This document shows positions 61,356 to 64,000 of a DNA stretch of 64,000 nt, in pieces (position 1 is the first letter of the stretch; every line of letters starts with the position of its first letter). The stretch spans positions 12,599-76,598 of the forward strand of contig JAQSWS010000017.1 of NCBI GenBank assembly GCA_029266495.1, read 5' to 3'. This DNA is from Rariglobus sp. Lineage in GTDB: Bacteria > Verrucomicrobiota > Verrucomicrobiia > Opitutales > Opitutaceae. A program made the position numbers and the translations under genes. The notes beneath the pieces are model-generated. The model ran no database searches, was not told the DNA's origin, and was given only the letters and a program-made list of their open reading frames with translations.

Positions 61356-63956
61356 ATGGCAACGCATTGCAAAGACTACGAGTTTCTCCAAATCGAGCCA
61401 CACTGGCAAACCTTCTGGGAAATTAATCGCTCCTTCCGCACCGAGAACGACACGTCGAAGCCGAAATACTATGTGCTCGACATGTTCCCCTATCCGTCGG
61501 GCGCGGGTCTGCACATAGGCCATCCCGAAGGCTACACCGCCACGGACATCATCGCCCGTTACAAGCGCGCAAAGGGCTTCAACGTGCTTCACCCCATCGG
61601 ATGGGACGCCTTCGGCCTGCCCGCCGAGCAGCACGCGGTGAAGACCGGCACGCATCCCGCGTCGAACACGCAAAACAACATCACCAACTTCCGCCGTCAG
61701 ATCAAAGCCCTCGGCTTTTCCTACGACTGGGAGCGCGAGGTCGACACCACCGACCCCAAATACTTCCGGTGGACCCAGTGGATTTTCCTCCAGCTCTTCA
61801 AAAAAGGCCTGGCCTATGTCGATGAGCGCCCCGTGTGGTGGTGCCCTGAACTCCGCACCGTGCTCGCCAACGAGGAGATCGTCGACGGCAAGTCCGAGGT
61901 CGGCGGTTTCCCCGTCGAGCGTCGCAATCTCCGCCAGTGGGTGCTCCGCATCACCGCCTACGCCGAGCGCCTCCTCGCCGACTTGAAGGATGTCGACTGG
62001 CCCGACTCCACCAAGCGCATGCAGGAAGCGTGGATCGGCCGCAGCGAGGGCGCCGAACTCCTCTTCAAGCTGGAGCAGGAGCACCTCGGCAATCTCAAGG
62101 TTTTCACCACCCGTCCCGACACGCTCTTTGGCGCCACCTACATGGTGATTGCCCCCGAGCATCCGATGGTGGCGTCCCTCACCACGCCTGCCCAGCGCGA
62201 CGCCGTGGACGCCTACAAGAAGAAGACCGCCGGCAAGAGCGACCTCGAGCGCACCGACCTCGCCAAGGACAAGAGCGGCGTGTTCACCGGCTCCTTCGCC
62301 ATCAATCCGGTCAATGGCGCGCGCCTCCCCATCTGGGTCGCCGACTACGTGCTCATGGGCTACGGCACCGGTACGATCATGGCCGTGCCCGCTCACGACG
62401 AACGCGACTACGAATTCGCACAACAATACCAATTGCCCATCATTCAGGTGATCGAGCCCGATCATCATGACAACGCCTCCAACGGCGGCGCGCTCAAGCT
62501 GCCCTACACCGGCGATGGCAAGCTCGTCCACTCCGAGGACTACACCGGTCTGCCGTGGGCCGAGGCCAAAAAGAAAATCACCGCCGATCTCGCCGGCAAG
62601 GGTCGCGGCAAGGCCACCATCAATTACAAGCTCCGTGACTGGCTCTTCTCGCGTCAGCGCTACTGGGGCGAGCCTTTCCCCGTTCTCTGGGTCACCGAAG
62701 CCGACTACCGACTCGCCGCCGCCACTCGCGCCGCCGACCTCCCTCCCGAACCCGTCATCTACCGCGATGCCGGCACCGGCCTGACGTGGTATGCCCTGCC
62801 CCTGCCCGCCTCCGCCCTTCCGCTCACGTTGCCCGACGTGCAATCCTACCTGCCCAGCGGCAACGGCGAGAGCCCGCTCGCCAATGTCACCGAGTGGCTC
62901 GAGGTGTGGGTCAACTTCACCACCGGCCAGTCCGTGCCCGCCACCCAGTCACGCCCCGCCGGCGAGGCGTGGATCCGCGGTCGTCGCGAGACCAACACCA
63001 TGCCGCAGTGGGCCGGCTCCTGCTGGTATTACCTGCGTTTCATCGATCCGAAAAACGACCAGGCCTTCGCCGATCCAAAGCTCCTCGCCTACTGGGGCGT
63101 CCCCGACCTCTACGTCGGCGGCGCCGAACACGCCGTGCTCCACCTGCTCTACGCGCGCTTCTGGCACAAGGTCCTCTTCGACCTCGGCGTCGTCCCGCAG
63201 GCCGAACCGTTCACCAAGCTTTTCCATCAAGGGATCATTCTCGGCGAAGACGGCGAAAAGATGTCCAAGAGCCGCGGCAACACCGTCAACCCTGACGATA
63301 TCATCGCAACCCATGGCACCGATACGCTGCGCCTCTATCTGATGTTCCTCGGACCGCTCGAGGCCATGAAACCATGGAATCCCCATGGCATTGAGGGCGT
63401 CCACCGCTTCCTCCAGAAAGTCTGGCGTGAGTGCATCGGCCGCGAAGGCGAAGTGAATCCAAAGATCGTCGATGATGCGTCCGTCGATTCGACCGACCTG
63501 ATCAAACTCCTCCACGAAACGATCAAAAAAGTCGGCGAGGACATCGAGAACCTGCGCTTCAACACCGCGATCTCGCAGATGATGATTTTCGTGAACGCGC
63601 TTCAAAAAACCGAGCGCGCCAGCCTGGCGACCGTGCGCCAGTTCCTGCAAGTGCTCGCCCCCCTCGCCCCGCACATCGCGGAGGAACTGTGGGCTCGCCT
63701 CGGCGGAACCATTTCAATCCAGCACGTTCCCTGGCCGTCCTACGATCCAGCCCGGCTGGTTGCGACCGAACAAAAAATCGTCGTTCAGGTGAATGGCAAA
63801 AAACGCGCCGAACTCCTCGTCGCCCCCGGCACCGCCCAGGACGTCGTGCTCCAGCTCGCCCAAACGAGCCCGGACAGCGCTCCGTTCCTCGCCGGCAAAA
63901 CCGTCAAACGTGTCGTTTTTGTCCCCGGAAAGATCCTCAATATTGTTGTTGAATAA
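61356..63956 (+). CDS. leuS: Leucyl-tRNA synthetase
   Basis: The protein has 866 residues, normal bacterial length. Class I signatures are [15 protein letters not shown] and [16 protein letters not shown]. The editing domain includes [20 protein letters not shown] and [20 protein letters not shown]. The tRNA-binding helical region and C-terminal domain are complete to the stop. It attaches leucine to tRNA-Leu. It starts 3 bp from the divergent HtrA-like gene, so its promoter must lie inside that gene. Confidence 0.97.
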   Translation: MATHCKDYEFLQIEPHWQTFWEINRSFRTENDTSKPKYYVLDMFPYPSGAGLHIGHPEGYTATDIIARYKRAKGFNVLHPIGWDAFGLPAEQHAVKTGTHPASNTQNNITNFRRQIKALGFSYDWEREVDTTDPKYFRWTQWIFLQLFKKGLAYVDERPVWWCPELRTVLANEEIVDGKSEVGGFPVERRNLRQWVLRITAYAERLLADLKDVDWPDSTKRMQEAWIGRSEGAELLFKLEQEHLGNLKVFTTRPDTLFGATYMVIAPEHPMVASLTTPAQRDAVDAYKKKTAGKSDLERTDLAKDKSGVFTGSFAINPVNGARLPIWVADYVLMGYGTGTIMAVPAHDERDYEFAQQYQLPIIQVIEPDHHDNASNGGALKLPYTGDGKLVHSEDYTGLPWAEAKKKITADLAGKGRGKATINYKLRDWLFSRQRYWGEPFPVLWVTEADYRLAAATRAADLPPEPVIYRDAGTGLTWYALPLPASALPLTLPDVQSYLPSGNGESPLANVTEWLEVWVNFTTGQSVPATQSRPAGEAWIRGRRETNTMPQWAGSCWYYLRFIDPKNDQAFADPKLLAYWGVPDLYVGGAEHAVLHLLYARFWHKVLFDLGVVPQAEPFTKLFHQGIILGEDGEKMSKSRGNTVNPDDIIATHGTDTLRLYLMFLGPLEAMKPWNPHGIEGVHRFLQKVWRECIGREGEVNPKIVDDASVDSTDLIKLLHETIKKVGEDIENLRFNTAISQMMIFVNALQKTERASLATVRQFLQVLAPLAPHIAEELWARLGGTISIQHVPWPSYDPARLVATEQKIVVQVNGKKRAELLVAPGTAQDVVLQLAQTSPDSAPFLAGKTVKRVVFVPGKILNIVVE

Positions 63957-64000
63957 TCGCCAAACAGGCCCTCTATATAGGGTATAGACCCTAGACGACC
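63957..64000. other. Region after leuS with overlapping inverted repeats
   Basis: CCCT-CTATAT-AGGG and AGGGT-ATAG-ACCCT overlap downstream of the leuS stop. They may be a weak terminator; the window ends before a T-run could be seen. Confidence 0.3.

Noticed and set aside
59982-62843. A 953-codon minus-strand frame
   Set aside because: Only its last 456 codons (HtrA-like) are real; the N-terminal half is antisense to leuS.

Overview
The window is GC-rich bacterial chromosome. The gene set points to the Verrucomicrobiota, most likely an Opitutaceae-type organism. It has an exosortase/EpsI fusion with a PEP-CTERM substrate, LacI regulators beginning MDIxxFSxLxGVSTATVSRAFSG, SSS transporters, pseudopilin-type secreted proteins and OpgG/OpgH, and almost no start codon has a Shine-Dalgarno motif. 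The taxonomy is an inference from gene style, not a measurement.

Layout. (1) 1-6450, minus strand: a tight six-gene surface-glycan operon with two CgeB-like glycosyltransferases, one GT4, a medium-chain dehydrogenase and two NAD-dependent sugar epimerases. (2) 6777-14170, minus strand: an amino-sugar salvage operon (NahK-type anomeric kinase, nucleotidyltransferase, UDP-sugar 4-epimerase, NagB fused to a dead PIG-L domain, ROK-like kinase, intact PIG-L deacetylase). It is transcribed divergently from a GntR/LBD regulator at 14254, with a near-perfect palindrome between them. (3) 15340-34317: a glycan-utilisation region. It holds a Gfo/Idh/MocA oxidoreductase, two paralogous LacI regulators, a PEP-CTERM protein, a pseudopilin, a small secreted protein, an SSS transporter, two giant paralogous secreted GH114-like enzymes built from repeated DGxxxDW beta-sandwich modules, and a third large barrel protein. 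Three promoters share related GTAA-N4-TTAC operators, and a fourth, degenerate copy lies before the second LacI gene. (4) 34395-64000: mostly housekeeping (dapF-like, exosortase block, scpA, trxA, trpF, sugar aminotransferase, HIT and DTW proteins, L31/L36, mpl, signalling kinases, Rieske/DUF2231, opgGH, uracil-DNA glycosylase, ribE, HtrA pair, leuS).

How it may fit together. GH114 enzymes are known as endo-alpha-1,4-polygalactosaminidases. Beside them lies an operon suited to GalNAc/GlcNAc/GlcN salvage. The PEP-CTERM protein, presumably anchored through the exosortase at 37.5 kb, carries the same beta-sandwich unit as the enzymes. I therefore propose a coordinated system for capturing, cutting, importing and catabolising a galactosamine-rich polymer. 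That substrate is an inference.

Interspersed at 7.6-29.4 kb are eleven copies of a 25-nt REP-like hairpin, mostly with a GTAG head and partly in inverted pairs. They sit only in the accessory half. Several create spurious MAQAPAL protein starts, and one may supply the real start codon of the transporter.

No rRNA, tRNA, CRISPR array, transposase or integrase was recognised.
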